Virus record (IMG/VR): IMGVR_UViG_3300021375_000049
Location: 1-47,364 of that record
Reading direction: 5' to 3' (one strand)
Length of the DNA stretch: 47,364 nt
From: a virus
Position 1 is the first letter of the stretch; each line of letters begins with the position of its first letter. The notes beneath the pieces are model-generated. The model did not search any database and was not told the DNA's origin. It saw nothing but the letters and a program-made list of their open reading frames with translations. The position numbers and the translations under genes were made by a program. Of this stretch, positions 30,101-37,538 are shown one piece after another.

Positions 30101-33100
30101 GGTGATTATGTAATATTTGACTACACTGATAAAATGGGACCGAATAAAACAGAAGAATTTTTATTCGAATCACCTGGTTCAGGCACAGCAACAATACTAT
30201 TCAATAATTATAGTGGTTCAGATGGTATTCAGGTATTCAGTGGCCCTAGTAAAGGCTCAGAAAATAATTTAGTTATAGAGTCAACATGGGGTAACCTGAG
30301 AAGACTTACTGACAATGAAAGACAAGAATTAAGAAATAAATTTGTGGTTTCAAGCACAGGTGCTTCATCATCCAATTATGCAAAAACAAATTACGATCAA
30401 TATGCTACCAAACAGAATGTTAAACCAAAGTCACCGCTGACTGGTCAAAAAATAGGTGTAGTTCATGCAGGTGCTATGGACTTTGATATACCTGCAGGTT
30501 CAGATAGATATATTAAAGTAGTAATACCAAAAGCAAGTTATGTATTTGATCATATTATTAAATTGCCTAATGCAACACCTCCACCAGACGACCCAGCAAC
30601 GGATCCAAACCCAACAGTACCATGCGGACAACAAACAAGCATGCCAACCGGTAATAATTCTAGCAGTGGTGGAAGTAGTAGTACTGGCCCCGGTGCAAAT
30701 ACATCTGGAACAGGAGCAAGTACAAGTAGCAATAATACAGGAACAACAACATCAGGAACTAATCCAAGTGGCGCATCAGGTGGTGCCGGTGGCGGTGGTG
30801 GCGGTGGTGGCGGTTATCAATATACTAAAAATTACGGAAATCCAATAAAAGCCGCCGTACGAGCATTTAACAGTTTAAGTAATAAACAAAAAATAACTCC
30901 TAAATGGAATTATCCAACTATAGCACAAACTTCTGGATTTTATAGATCACCAATGGCAGGAATGAGTTTTATTCCAAGCATTTACAGAAAAAAAGTTAAA
31001 ATGGTTGCAGGTACAGGGTATGGTTTACCTATATCATTAACAAGTGGTAGATATGTAAATAACCAGGTACAGAAAATCAGTGGCGGTTTTGTAGTGCCAT
31101 TAGCACAAAGGCTTACTAAAAATATTCCACTTAAAGCAAGACCATTAAGAAATTTAGATGCCGCAGAGTATCCTTATTATAATGTACTAGATGCAAATAA
31201 ATCAGCATTTGAAAAAGGTGGTATGTTCTATGATTGGAATCCTAAAAAAATTAGAGGCGACTACAAATTAGATGATGGTACGTTCTTAGATATTACTGGT
31301 GCAACATTAACTGGTGCAGATGTTGGATTAGGGTTAGGTAATTTATTATATTACTCAAATCCATATAATGGCACAGGAGTAGGCGGAGATACACCGGTTG
31401 ACACAATGCCGGTAACGCCCCCAGAAGAATTGGCTGAAGGACCAATTGAGTTAAATGATGACGACGTAATTTGGAACCCTAACTTTCAGATCACATTACA
31501 GCCAAAAATTAATGGTAATGTAGCAGGACCTAAAATTATTGTACCACTTTACAAACCAGTTCCAGGCCATACAATTGATACCAGTAACTTATCTGGGTTA
31601 AATCCAGAAGACACATTTAGTATTAATGGCAGAACGGTAGGACCTTTTAAAGGAACCAGTCCAGATGCAATATTAAAAGCAATTAATTGTGTGGATGCCA
31701 CAGGATTTGAAGCAACGCCATTAAGCAATGATTTAATCAGAATTAGTAGTTGTAGTAATGTACCTCTTACAATTAAAGAAGGTTGTTCAGGTGGCTTATA
31801 TAAAGAAGTTTTAGACTTTCATATTAATAGAGCATTTGTCTCACAAGAAATAAGTAACACATCCACAGTGGCCGCAACCACAAACATATTAGATGCAAAT
31901 GGTTCAGTTGTAGATACTGCTGTAAGTTATGCTCATTTAGATGTTTCAGGTGGTGTAGTTGGATATTCAAATGTAAGTGCAGGACAAGGTTATGTATCAT
32001 CAAGTAATGTTGTACAAACTGGTGGTAGTGGATACTCAGTTGGAGACAGATTAAGAGTAGTTGGTGGTACACCTATAAAAGATCCTTTTACTGGTGTCAA
32101 AGAGATATGTATTAAAAATTCTGGAGCCGGTTACAGTTTACCAGAAAATATTATTGTAACAATAGGAGATGGCTCTACACCAGGTAGAAACGCATTAGTA
32201 AAAAATGTAGTATTTGATAAAAACAACGGTATTAAAAAAGTAAACCTATATTCAGGTGGTGAAGAATTTGATGTAAACAGACCGCCAAAAGTTACAATTA
32301 TAGACACAGGTTCTATACCACAGCCACAAGATTATGCAAATACTCTTCAGAGAGGCGATTTTGTAAAATACACAGAATTTGAAATAAGTAACATAGACTC
32401 AATAGGTACTGTGGCAAGTAGTATTCCAGTAGGAAACACAATTATAACAGAGGCTGATAGCGGAGTTACTGTATCTGCAAACGCCAATAATATTGATGGT
32501 GTAAATGCCCGACTAAAAATTATTGTAACACAAACTGATGCAGGTGTCAAGTCTGCCACAGTAGAAGTTAAAAAAGGTGGAAGACATTGGTACATAGGAC
32601 AAACATTTACAATAAGACCTGATGTACTTGGTGGTACATCTAGTGATACTCCATTAACATTCCAGGTTGGCAATGTAAATCCATTATTACTAAAGTATGC
32701 TCAACTTAATCAAGACTCAGCCGGTATAGATACATTAGGTGATGCTCTAAGAGAAGGAATACTAACATTTAAGTCCGGATTCCTACAACCTCAACAAGCA
32801 GAATTAGAAGCAGTATTAGATAATAAGCCAGGCGGAAGAGTGCCTAGAGTTGCTAAATTTGAAGTTACAAGTGTTGACTACTATGGAACAGTTACAAGTG
32901 TTAAAATTTTAGACAGAGGTATATATAAAGTATTCCCAAGTGATCTGACAAATGGTCTCCCATTAGAATACGACCACATACTACTGGGCGATGAAGCAGG
33001 TTTTAACGATGACGGTACAGAATATGTTGGTGGATCAGGTTTAGGACAATTTGATCCTATAACACTAGACGCATTAAGTTCCCCAGGTGGTTATGATCCA

Positions 33101-36100
33101 ATAAACAATCTGCTTTTAGGTGGTGCTGGTGCTAAAATTTTCCTAACAGCCAGTGAGATACCAGATTGCTCACAACCAGGTAGTGCCAAAAGAGCATTGG
33201 GTTTACCAGATGTTATTGCAGATATTGATGCCGTTGCAGATTTTGGGTCTGCTATACAGGGTGCTATTGGAAACGCAGGTTATGGCCCAGATGATTTTAA
33301 TATAGATATTAATCCCATAAACGATTTAATTTCACAAATAGATCTTTCCAGCCCAATATATGACGGGATAGAGATAGGCGAAACAACTCCTGGGGTATTA
33401 GATTCATTAGGTTTACCTCCAGGTGATTATAACATTGCATCACTTTGTGTACATGCAGTTGTAGAAACAAAATTAAAAGAAGAAAACCAAGTTGTTGCAA
33501 ACAGATTGAATCAACTGGTAGATGATCTAGGTTTAGGTTTAGATACATCTGGACCTATAGATGTAATTAAATTACTTTGTGTTGATACTATTGGAAGTGG
33601 TGATGACGATAATGGACAAGACGGTATCAGTATATTTGGTGATGGAGACGTTGAGTTCCTAAGAGATTTGTTCCAGTACGAATTAAGAAGTCTTACAGGA
33701 GATCCTGTAAGGTTACTTTCTTCTGGAGTATCACAAGAAGCAGATATACTTTATTTAGAAAGTCAAAGATTTAGTGGAAATGCACAAATAAGTTCTGCAA
33801 ATACAAATTACCCTGAAATATCAAGTAACATTAGCTCATATGCAAATATCTGGATAGATAATTATAACGATACTGGTAAGTGGGCATATTTAGAAAATAG
33901 TACTATTATATCACAACAAGAAGATTTAACTGATACTAGATTTATAAACAAAATTATTACCTATAATGATGAATCAGGAATTAAACAAAACGATATACAT
34001 TTATTTGATCCGTTCAAAGGTATATTACCTGGATTTATAGAAAACGAAATCCATTTTATAGGTGAAAATGACCCTGTAGTTTATGATACTGCAAGAAGTA
34101 ATTTTTGTGATGATAAAATGATAGGTAAAGTTTGGTGGGATACTAGCACAATTAGATATAATTGGTATGAACAAGGTACAGCAAGAGATAGATGGCAAAA
34201 TTGGGGTAGCACATTCCCTGGAAGTAATGTATCAATTTATGAATGGGTTAAATCAGACCTACCACCTGCATCTTGGACTTTGAGTGGAACACCAAGGTCA
34301 CAATTTATAACAAAAACAGAGATTAATCCGAGTACAAATAAAGTTGTTACATATTACTATTTTTGGGTAAGAAATTATAAAACTTTACTAGATTTTGTTA
34401 GAGAAGAACAGGGAAGAAATTTTACAGCATTCGACTTAGCAAAATATATAGCCGATCCTGTAGGTTACGGTTTAAATCTTATAAGTTTTATAAATGATAA
34501 ATCATTTGTTATGAGTAATATAGCACATATATTAGATGATGATAATGATAACCTACAAATTAATTTTAGCAGAAATAAAAATCCAAATGGTAAGAAGCAC
34601 GACTCATGGTTACTAGCCAGACAAGGTGATAATAATAGCAAAATACCTGAAGATTTGTCACAAAAATTAATAGATAGTTTATGTGGATATGATGCACAGG
34701 GACAGGCAGTACCAGACAGAAATTTAAGTAATGTACAAAAATATGGTTCCTCATTTAGACCAAGACAGACATTCTTTAAGAATGTAAAAGATGCTAGAAA
34801 AGTAGCATTAGATTTCATAAATGACCTGTTTAAATCACTAAAAATGAATACAGAATATCAAGATTGGGATAATGATTTAGTAAGTTCTAGAAACTATATA
34901 TCAGTTGAAAATTGGTATGCTAAAAAATCAGTAGACCAAATTACTAATCTTCCAGAATATTATGATGATTCATATAAGCCTGTATACAGAGTTAATAGTG
35001 TAACAGAATTTAATACTCTATCAAATATTAGAGACGGTGTTGTAGTTCAAGTAAAAGGAAGTGATACTGACCGATCAAGACTCTTTGTGTACAACGGCAA
35101 TCTCAGAACATTTAAACTTATTAGTGTAGAAAATGAAATAATTCAATTAAAGGATGGTATATTTAATGATAACACAAATACAAGTCTAGATAAAGAATTA
35201 AGAAGTGTGTTACAGACAATAAAAGACAATAAGTTTAATAATGCTTCTCATTGGAACAAACTATTCTTCTTAATGCTGGAATATGCATACGGTGAGCATA
35301 GTGGATTAGATTGGGCGTTCAAAACAAGTTATGTTTTTGTAGAAAAAGAAGAAACAGACTTAATTAAGTTTGCTGGGTTTAAGCCTGATAATTTTGAGAA
35401 AGTTCTTGAATATATGAATGAAGTTAAACCTTATTCTAGCAAAATTAGAGAATATAAAGATGGTAAAAATCCTCCTTTAGAATATATTAAAGATCAAATG
35501 ATCAGTGATTACGATAAACCGCCTTATGCCGATTTTGCACAAGGTACTATCAGAATTTTAGATGAAAATGTAGATGCAGATTATAAATTTATGGCAAACA
35601 CAGCCGATTATGTTAAGTACCATAGTATAGCAAACAAAAACGAATCACCAATTAGGCAAACAAAAACAAGCATTGTGTTTGATAGAACAAACTGGCAACC
35701 AACACAATTCCAGTGGAACCCTAGTACTGAAAGTGCAAACAGCAGTATAGCAACTAATATTGCGTGGATAAAATCAGCAAGTAACTCAGATGTAAGCGGT
35801 AACTCCAATGTCAGATCTATAGATAGAATAATTAAATTTGATACCGATGTTAGTAATAAATTTACAAATGAGATGGAAATATACTTAACAGATCAGGGCT
35901 ATGTTGCAGGTTCTAGTGCAAATACTACTTTAATAAGTAATGCTACAATATTGCTAAATGCCATTGAGGCAGGATCATTAGACGGTACTTTAAATAGTGC
36001 TAGAAATAAAGTTGGTGGAAACTTTATAGGTGATATTTTAGATGCAAATGTATTTAGTAAAGTTGTTGATGGATATGATCCATCAACAGATTATCAAGAA

Positions 36101-36847
36101 TATTTTGGATATGATTCAGAAGCATTTGATACATTTAGTAACGATTTAAGTATAGAAGTTATAAATTATTCAGGTACTTTTGATAGCTCACTAGTAAACT
36201 TTAGACGAAACGACCAAACATATGAAGGATTTGATGGTGTAACATTTAGCAGAATGCTATATGGAGAAGACAGACCGGAAGAACTAATACAGATTGATCC
36301 AAAGGAAAATGTTTTAATTACAGTAACAACAAGTCCTTATGCTAATGCTGATGCAACTGGAAACATTGTAGTTGCAAATGCACAACCTATTACTTACAGA
36401 ATCCACAGAGCAATAGACGGTGAAAGCCATTTCCTAAGAGTAAGATCAAGTACTACATTGTCTGCTAACTTATTAATAAGTGACAGAAGTATAAGTGTAG
36501 CAAATGCTAGTGTATTACCTAGACCAACATTAGGAGTACCTGGTGTTATGTGGATAGAATCAGAAAGAATTACATATAAAGAAAGAGATATTATTAGTAA
36601 TACTATTAGTGATATTACAAGAGGAACAAAAGGTACTAGTGCTGAAAACTGGTATGTTACTGATGAAGCAGGAGCAACTATCACACTAAATGTTTATGAT
36701 GGATCTAGTAATCAAGAGTTTACAGACTTAGTTGGTACTCCGGAATCTAATACATTCTTTGACACAGGTGCTGTAAGTTTAACAGATTATAATAGTGCTA
36801 ATGCAAGTAGTATAACAAGCATAATGAAATTTTTACATGACAAATAA
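18170..36847 (+). CDS. Giant tail/baseplate structural protein (6225 aa) with a YHYH-type domain
   Basis: One uninterrupted frame of 18.7 kb in the position where T4 has gp7 to gp12. Features by approximate residue: GxGY beta repeats near 250, 290, 470, 610, 2600, 4620 and 4650 (for example NNAGSGYRRADLLTI); a Trp-rich block RPNTNPWEMLGF...PTWWD (1517-1537); a YHYH-type domain (about 1750-1885, GWAFDGLPIYGPYG); a cysteine-rich segment RCGPDACAS (3745); a Ser/Thr/Gly linker ending in nine glycines (about 4155-4215); GKVWWDTSTIRYNWYEQG (5318); and a tail-protein motif MWIESERITYKERD with RGTKGTS near 6130. The modular beta-rich make-up suggests a peripheral baseplate or fibre protein that contacts the host. 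I see no protease or cleavage signal. Confidence 0.85.
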   Translation: MADKLYKKLPEVLQTTAVKNFFDSTVEQLFSPANVETINGFIGKQDSDQHNVLGTFIRESTATRHHYSLTPAINTINANTGLSENFIFYDELVDNLKVNGVSTSNHNRLFSTNYSSFLPPIDIDKFINYQEYFWSNNDLRAITVSGSLTSPIDIDTDIIGKKSFVSANNVTLKNGMVINFSGEFVIPSNRSGIDYYVDGVGTSIRLIPRNQNVASGYATAVLTTWDNTIFTELDSNVKHTAGNITSVNIDNPGIGYLEPVISFTGANTTLATATANSNISGSITDVTVTGNGTGYSAPIGITISGTEVFTTLNVANTMVSFYNADKSTKRYSYNKIALDDSSNIFIGQNVLISGTDNTTVESLTNTSIVSIENISNSFDSSRTPGTYTTSGSTSGSGSGQNFRITVFDETEIQNIVNIDDQKPTWSGNATVVTARTNLTKTGLNATGGSGTGATFDVVYDGSQNVTVSINNAGSGYRRADLLTIAGNNIDGVSGPNLTFNVFEIEKPQGIHEVGNITLSNASISDTSFVVDMLDVPTAGNIATSGSGDDAIFNVAISSGSVSVDILDGGIDFSEGDTFTIYGNLFGSANSDTITFTIDNVLEPGDSFIELINGGTGHAVGDTITITDAQLGSGGGSDLTFDIAREGDILTVSEEVLLNQGSNLSLKFNGTGFIATVRTDMYSFTSNASGTFTSGISDMAISGVDPNTGDYYLGGAPDSSTDYGWDLDNDGDGDGDAVWGGRTSQGNPDYNVLKRGSVNRNIWSRVNFWHHKQNYIDAGMDVPSKEYRAKRPIIEFDHDIELYNHGKKFIGEVLVVEPVRQKSDIEGQAVSILIDGSPLPVGGTIIFPNETATISKYIYKVSHSNASISLSRVANLNENPVNAVDGDADFVALEFTEGDVVNIKAGEQNIGSEWYWKDNILQKAQQKLNLHQAPLFNIYNDEGNFLGDTDTYTNTDFVGNKIFNYKIGSGAKDTILNTSLSFKQYYNSSEIQFENFLETENVKYLKDNISTTVPGYYYYKKDKTSPEFHNLWKEGQNKSKQNINTFYYIDRFNLDNKDLNYFIGCEPKVNNNYPSGYEITVKINDKIVSNYAYTQKGLIKFDSFDFKQDDVIEISAYTDNNIISERTISKYELPLSWDHNTQKFDIENISKPEFLEHFSNYVKNTSGLIGESLGSNNFKDLSTNPSDALDIVKTDEDLILGSFLLNDSSYNLQDAINFCHKEYVAYKNRLISEIQKYFNSTDTSDLTNEFILDKVLQNVISFSVGKDVFQRTYTIPFGDNYVTEEKIINTLNDTSFTPTKYIDLSKIENSILVYKVTGTQTDLLEIDKDYTISSTTTSNTFTPTSSLNLQLADRLIFKIYDKERDSAECPATPSVLGLYPLTQPVIETDNSFQTPIEVVIGHDGSKTPTVGNKLDEILLEFETRIYNSAKKEFRDANSLPELNVFSVRAGKFRDTNFTNNEWYDLMRTNFNTWNIKNNTDFVTNEFYDSNNEWTWNYRSASAIPGHWRGWYEYYYDTVRPNTNPWEMLGFTEKPTWWDTQYITTTYTDYSSNNTPMWEDLELGLIRQGPRENLSGNEYKDLENNPCARPGLKDVLPVDSSGNLKSPYDIDSTGATTITKTYNETVSNTSLDYKTTSYLVTDGLSVYFDSSNVYVSSKNISNYSIDKIGTLAGEQPIKSITSAYSIPQVNLNSITLSNTSMQNGATGVLTNGQPIYNPSNATSFEGDGNWTYNAGFLEKQAREEGIIAHTDNNGLVHTHVPTVEMSNTEVWGNSTTHSGIVGWAFDGLPIYGPYGYSSYHANGSVNDNSITNVKSSFELKPGSRSSHPGGTHTGLFLEDYQYSASLASQNGTAGKFNTRYGTTPESPSTPIRFYVTTIDDNGEPMFPYAVGGGTKTDNTYNGEYYATPQDLSNNRKGIAPTPSSVTTAIRSTYTETQTNDGSINEIWRFGDGAPVENAWKYSSSYPFAVVLALFLSKPGKFARAFADPTALINTKLGPKSFRVEKSSRKTWNYKNQDHFKIHGTYDENRNFITNIGYSQFIRSWLKFQNYDVTTNFKDVLTTLNTKISHRMAGFVDGDTATVKTDQFSTTGNASSIIIPVENRQLSIHDSGNKTRNNYTGVIIEKTLNGYKVKGYDPTLLYFNILESDKTQEKQSITRGGKPVSYTNWQSNKYYPLGTIVNYLGAYYKAKINVPENSSFVSSQWDRLPSLPQEGGATGIIYNRSTGIEKRVDYGKEYTSDQDVFDLLVSIGRYQKSIGYDFGDYDESINSVKDWVYAAEQFLFWVTGGWEIGNTLELSPCAGRIIFSKEQEAISEIKRLDRGQFSILDQDSSVIDPKECDIIREGNNFEIRPPVGKQIFSITLFTKQIEHILSIDNISDFNDTYYNDLINQRIRRIKIKGRRTLGWEGRLSSEGFIIDGPELQPNLDNITATMANYHNIGFIPVDKQIYNASRSLIGFSNKKYLTELGIDDDDQVEFYKGMIQSKGTLNSISKILNSNAIVQGNVNIYDEWALKAGSFGDLDNNQSIELKLSKQDIVQDPQLFTLEFPEDITGLVKEIVITERNASYYETPLIELGVPSTSPKKQATAVATLSSDGTINSISITEPGSGYVQENTTLTVLASNLNVTSNTYTFNYVSAVSTGLFPQANTTGIANITIIDHFASNTSAQTIDLSSATEVANVVTAINSQGVTNANIVATSIETYNASSNTSSFVLQITGSDFSLGGSGLANLNLATQRYQPRQRFGFTIANNTTVDNVIVSVDSTVVPRVEGNVTYWEYDAGDRFGTTTSTLTTSGTYDVNIASLTGMINSSSILANENTALVEGIYPYVDVYVNGTKLENTVDQNQYSIPNNTTVRILDVTNLEEGNIAPNSNIYIVEKATIDFTDDYQGDVPASNLSIKVQSNEGFSVQIASKRIYDITPDIKNDEIITIDIDDKHRFLKKPAGIRTNEIWPLVSNVDYTGVKDTDFTKIPNAGYVDRRHVNYQSFGVIDMPALFGPDRVYKPSKNELIHIAKSDNDDWNVYKLREPKDLGVTFVEQDGTPGAYLYTTADLFDYVDSNQLQQTDLSRFLDYTLVLKQARTSEDVVLWTNQEVVDKKSALIRDFGAITMLQANIDTIGVGASSPFYNNFSNISPATRAKIVGDVIQADANGTVTMTANGGSTIQNGDKLLLIDPLHTEVTHSANSLLHSDTANATSGSANAIFDSKITITASDPANVNNIVSNITMIDLSFSGSNVGDFTVDEVTDIRYTASNVDYVAGTFDIQTDDTVFQSYFGNIANTTITGVTNSLTSIEFTVHEHSNVHLQTVTASNVNLNNGTYTFNQSNVTANASNIVGRLLTKCELTVLDHGFYTGEIVKVLSNNIRGYYQVESATQDAFVINAPYHANLDVTGQVLSRGLHIKTSEPHNLPVGYNGKRVMIHQSQNPYYNQTFNVGYVKNDTEIIVEDVFAWNATEDDVSPTFNATVNGAVVDSNSVKLTSPPIEIGRRFIVTGTGITERVRVTDISKMNVTGVIKLDKKVTLDDSTVLSFEKECVLTTLDHDVIKLNNTSFRIDDITTPQGIVESLNNTQAVKAGLVNKKGNTFGLGIPMLKKPYLPDGTPYRAYAGKTPYVRNEEVDANLSAGMDKMGHIKIKNPQNAGYKPFNKGAVTSYIDRGTGFEVDTSQGFGNRSPYDNYVANPQYFGTGGNVVDGPDVNVGQTYSNQGPINNGVIDVPVYTPKINQNIALNDNGPGTPIFTGQALQGAPEKRCGPDACASTNRAGRGIPHSVIKNNGPITWNSQNCGIESTGTISVSGTVTGTGHGKRSWTSGYSGYYGPTGQTGGTALDFRKRAIAGALTWSDNGSTQSFQVPFKVTENGKIYVHGYQSGKGLFGTHGGRDTTFISVSVVSGNATIVGSGTVKCKYMGEGYQPASGVGGVIEVDMLADSEILITGTCKGGSNHWHGCEMHVSGKRDGLNKQSERIVVGENNTSTQTGTQSGNGDYVIFDYTDKMGPNKTEEFLFESPGSGTATILFNNYSGSDGIQVFSGPSKGSENNLVIESTWGNLRRLTDNERQELRNKFVVSSTGASSSNYAKTNYDQYATKQNVKPKSPLTGQKIGVVHAGAMDFDIPAGSDRYIKVVIPKASYVFDHIIKLPNATPPPDDPATDPNPTVPCGQQTSMPTGNNSSSGGSSSTGPGANTSGTGASTSSNNTGTTTSGTNPSGASGGAGGGGGGGGGYQYTKNYGNPIKAAVRAFNSLSNKQKITPKWNYPTIAQTSGFYRSPMAGMSFIPSIYRKKVKMVAGTGYGLPISLTSGRYVNNQVQKISGGFVVPLAQRLTKNIPLKARPLRNLDAAEYPYYNVLDANKSAFEKGGMFYDWNPKKIRGDYKLDDGTFLDITGATLTGADVGLGLGNLLYYSNPYNGTGVGGDTPVDTMPVTPPEELAEGPIELNDDDVIWNPNFQITLQPKINGNVAGPKIIVPLYKPVPGHTIDTSNLSGLNPEDTFSINGRTVGPFKGTSPDAILKAINCVDATGFEATPLSNDLIRISSCSNVPLTIKEGCSGGLYKEVLDFHINRAFVSQEISNTSTVAATTNILDANGSVVDTAVSYAHLDVSGGVVGYSNVSAGQGYVSSSNVVQTGGSGYSVGDRLRVVGGTPIKDPFTGVKEICIKNSGAGYSLPENIIVTIGDGSTPGRNALVKNVVFDKNNGIKKVNLYSGGEEFDVNRPPKVTIIDTGSIPQPQDYANTLQRGDFVKYTEFEISNIDSIGTVASSIPVGNTIITEADSGVTVSANANNIDGVNARLKIIVTQTDAGVKSATVEVKKGGRHWYIGQTFTIRPDVLGGTSSDTPLTFQVGNVNPLLLKYAQLNQDSAGIDTLGDALREGILTFKSGFLQPQQAELEAVLDNKPGGRVPRVAKFEVTSVDYYGTVTSVKILDRGIYKVFPSDLTNGLPLEYDHILLGDEAGFNDDGTEYVGGSGLGQFDPITLDALSSPGGYDPINNLLLGGAGAKIFLTASEIPDCSQPGSAKRALGLPDVIADIDAVADFGSAIQGAIGNAGYGPDDFNIDINPINDLISQIDLSSPIYDGIEIGETTPGVLDSLGLPPGDYNIASLCVHAVVETKLKEENQVVANRLNQLVDDLGLGLDTSGPIDVIKLLCVDTIGSGDDDNGQDGISIFGDGDVEFLRDLFQYELRSLTGDPVRLLSSGVSQEADILYLESQRFSGNAQISSANTNYPEISSNISSYANIWIDNYNDTGKWAYLENSTIISQQEDLTDTRFINKIITYNDESGIKQNDIHLFDPFKGILPGFIENEIHFIGENDPVVYDTARSNFCDDKMIGKVWWDTSTIRYNWYEQGTARDRWQNWGSTFPGSNVSIYEWVKSDLPPASWTLSGTPRSQFITKTEINPSTNKVVTYYYFWVRNYKTLLDFVREEQGRNFTAFDLAKYIADPVGYGLNLISFINDKSFVMSNIAHILDDDNDNLQINFSRNKNPNGKKHDSWLLARQGDNNSKIPEDLSQKLIDSLCGYDAQGQAVPDRNLSNVQKYGSSFRPRQTFFKNVKDARKVALDFINDLFKSLKMNTEYQDWDNDLVSSRNYISVENWYAKKSVDQITNLPEYYDDSYKPVYRVNSVTEFNTLSNIRDGVVVQVKGSDTDRSRLFVYNGNLRTFKLISVENEIIQLKDGIFNDNTNTSLDKELRSVLQTIKDNKFNNASHWNKLFFLMLEYAYGEHSGLDWAFKTSYVFVEKEETDLIKFAGFKPDNFEKVLEYMNEVKPYSSKIREYKDGKNPPLEYIKDQMISDYDKPPYADFAQGTIRILDENVDADYKFMANTADYVKYHSIANKNESPIRQTKTSIVFDRTNWQPTQFQWNPSTESANSSIATNIAWIKSASNSDVSGNSNVRSIDRIIKFDTDVSNKFTNEMEIYLTDQGYVAGSSANTTLISNATILLNAIEAGSLDGTLNSARNKVGGNFIGDILDANVFSKVVDGYDPSTDYQEYFGYDSEAFDTFSNDLSIEVINYSGTFDSSLVNFRRNDQTYEGFDGVTFSRMLYGEDRPEELIQIDPKENVLITVTTSPYANADATGNIVVANAQPITYRIHRAIDGESHFLRVRSSTTLSANLLISDRSISVANASVLPRPTLGVPGVMWIESERITYKERDIISNTISDITRGTKGTSAENWYVTDEAGATITLNVYDGSSNQEFTDLVGTPESNTFFDTGAVSLTDYNSANASSITSIMKFLHDK
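30788..30814 (+). repeat. Nine-codon poly-glycine microsatellite in the giant gene
   Basis: Three copies of GGTGGCGGT encode nine glycines (residues 4207-4215) at the end of a Ser/Thr/Gly-rich linker. A perfect GC-rich 9-mer repeat is unusual in this AT-rich genome and could vary in length by slippage. Confidence 0.85.
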
Positions 36848-36870
36848 TAAAACTAGTTATTTGCAAAAGT

Positions 36871-36878
36871 GATAAATA
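36871..36878 (+). promoter_or_regulatory. Late promoter box GATAAATA
   Basis: The box ends exactly five bases before the ATG at 36884, so T4 spacing puts the transcript start on the start codon. It lies in the 36-base gap after the giant gene. Confidence 0.65.
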
Positions 36879-36883
36879 GTTAG

Positions 36884-37528
36884 ATGAGCGATGATATGAA
36901 CCAAAAAACGGATAGAGAAAACGACATGACAGAAAGTCAAACAATTGATAATCTTGGATTAAATGTAAGTGGTCATATCGTGATTAAAGATTTAGATACA
37001 GGCGAAGAGCTTGTGAATAAAAGAAATGCTATACATTATGGAAACATGGCATATATTGTAGCACAGGCTTTAAATGCCTTTAATACCGAAAATGCATTCA
37101 TAGATAGAATTGCATTTGGTAATGGTGCTACAAGTGTTGATACAGCAGGTAAAATTTTATATAAAACACCAAGGGTTTCAGAAAGTTATGAAAACTCTGC
37201 AGGTTTGTATAGTAGAACTTTTGATAAAAGATTAAATCCAAGTACAACGGATACATCAATTACAACAGTTGTAGGTTCCTCACACACAGATATTAAGGTT
37301 ACATGTACTTTAGGGTATAATGAACCAAGCGACGCAGATTTATTTGATACAGCAACTAACAATGAAGGTGACTATGTATTTGATGAACTAGGTTTATTTA
37401 CATACCCAACAGACGGTAGTAGTATAGACACTAGCACAATGCTTACTCATGTAGTGTTTCACCCTGTACAAAAAAGTCAAAACAGAAAAATAGAAATAGT
37501 TTATACTGTAAGAGTTCAGTTAAGTTAG
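36884..37528 (+). CDS. Virion structural protein, probably baseplate or fibre associated
   Basis: A 214-residue protein. After a charged, flexible N-terminus come GHIVIKDLDTGEELVNKRNA and IHYGNMAYIVAQAL, a block seen in structural proteins of marine T4-like phages, followed by beta strands and a C-terminal VVFHPVQKSQNRKIEIVYTV. No enzyme motif is present. Alternative ATGs at codons 5 and 15 exist. I keep the first because the late box stands at the same five-base distance as at two other genes, but 36926 (MTESQTID), which has a weak AGAG upstream, cannot be excluded. It probably connects the large tail protein to the fibre encoded next. Confidence 0.7.
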   Translation: MSDDMNQKTDRENDMTESQTIDNLGLNVSGHIVIKDLDTGEELVNKRNAIHYGNMAYIVAQALNAFNTENAFIDRIAFGNGATSVDTAGKILYKTPRVSESYENSAGLYSRTFDKRLNPSTTDTSITTVVGSSHTDIKVTCTLGYNEPSDADLFDTATNNEGDYVFDELGLFTYPTDGSSIDTSTMLTHVVFHPVQKSQNRKIEIVYTVRVQLS

Positions 37529-37538
37529 AGGATAAAAA

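Noticed and set aside
30540-30848. 102-codon frame in the giant gene around the glycine linker
   Set aside because: Another frame of low-complexity DNA; Gln/His-rich, with no ribosome site.
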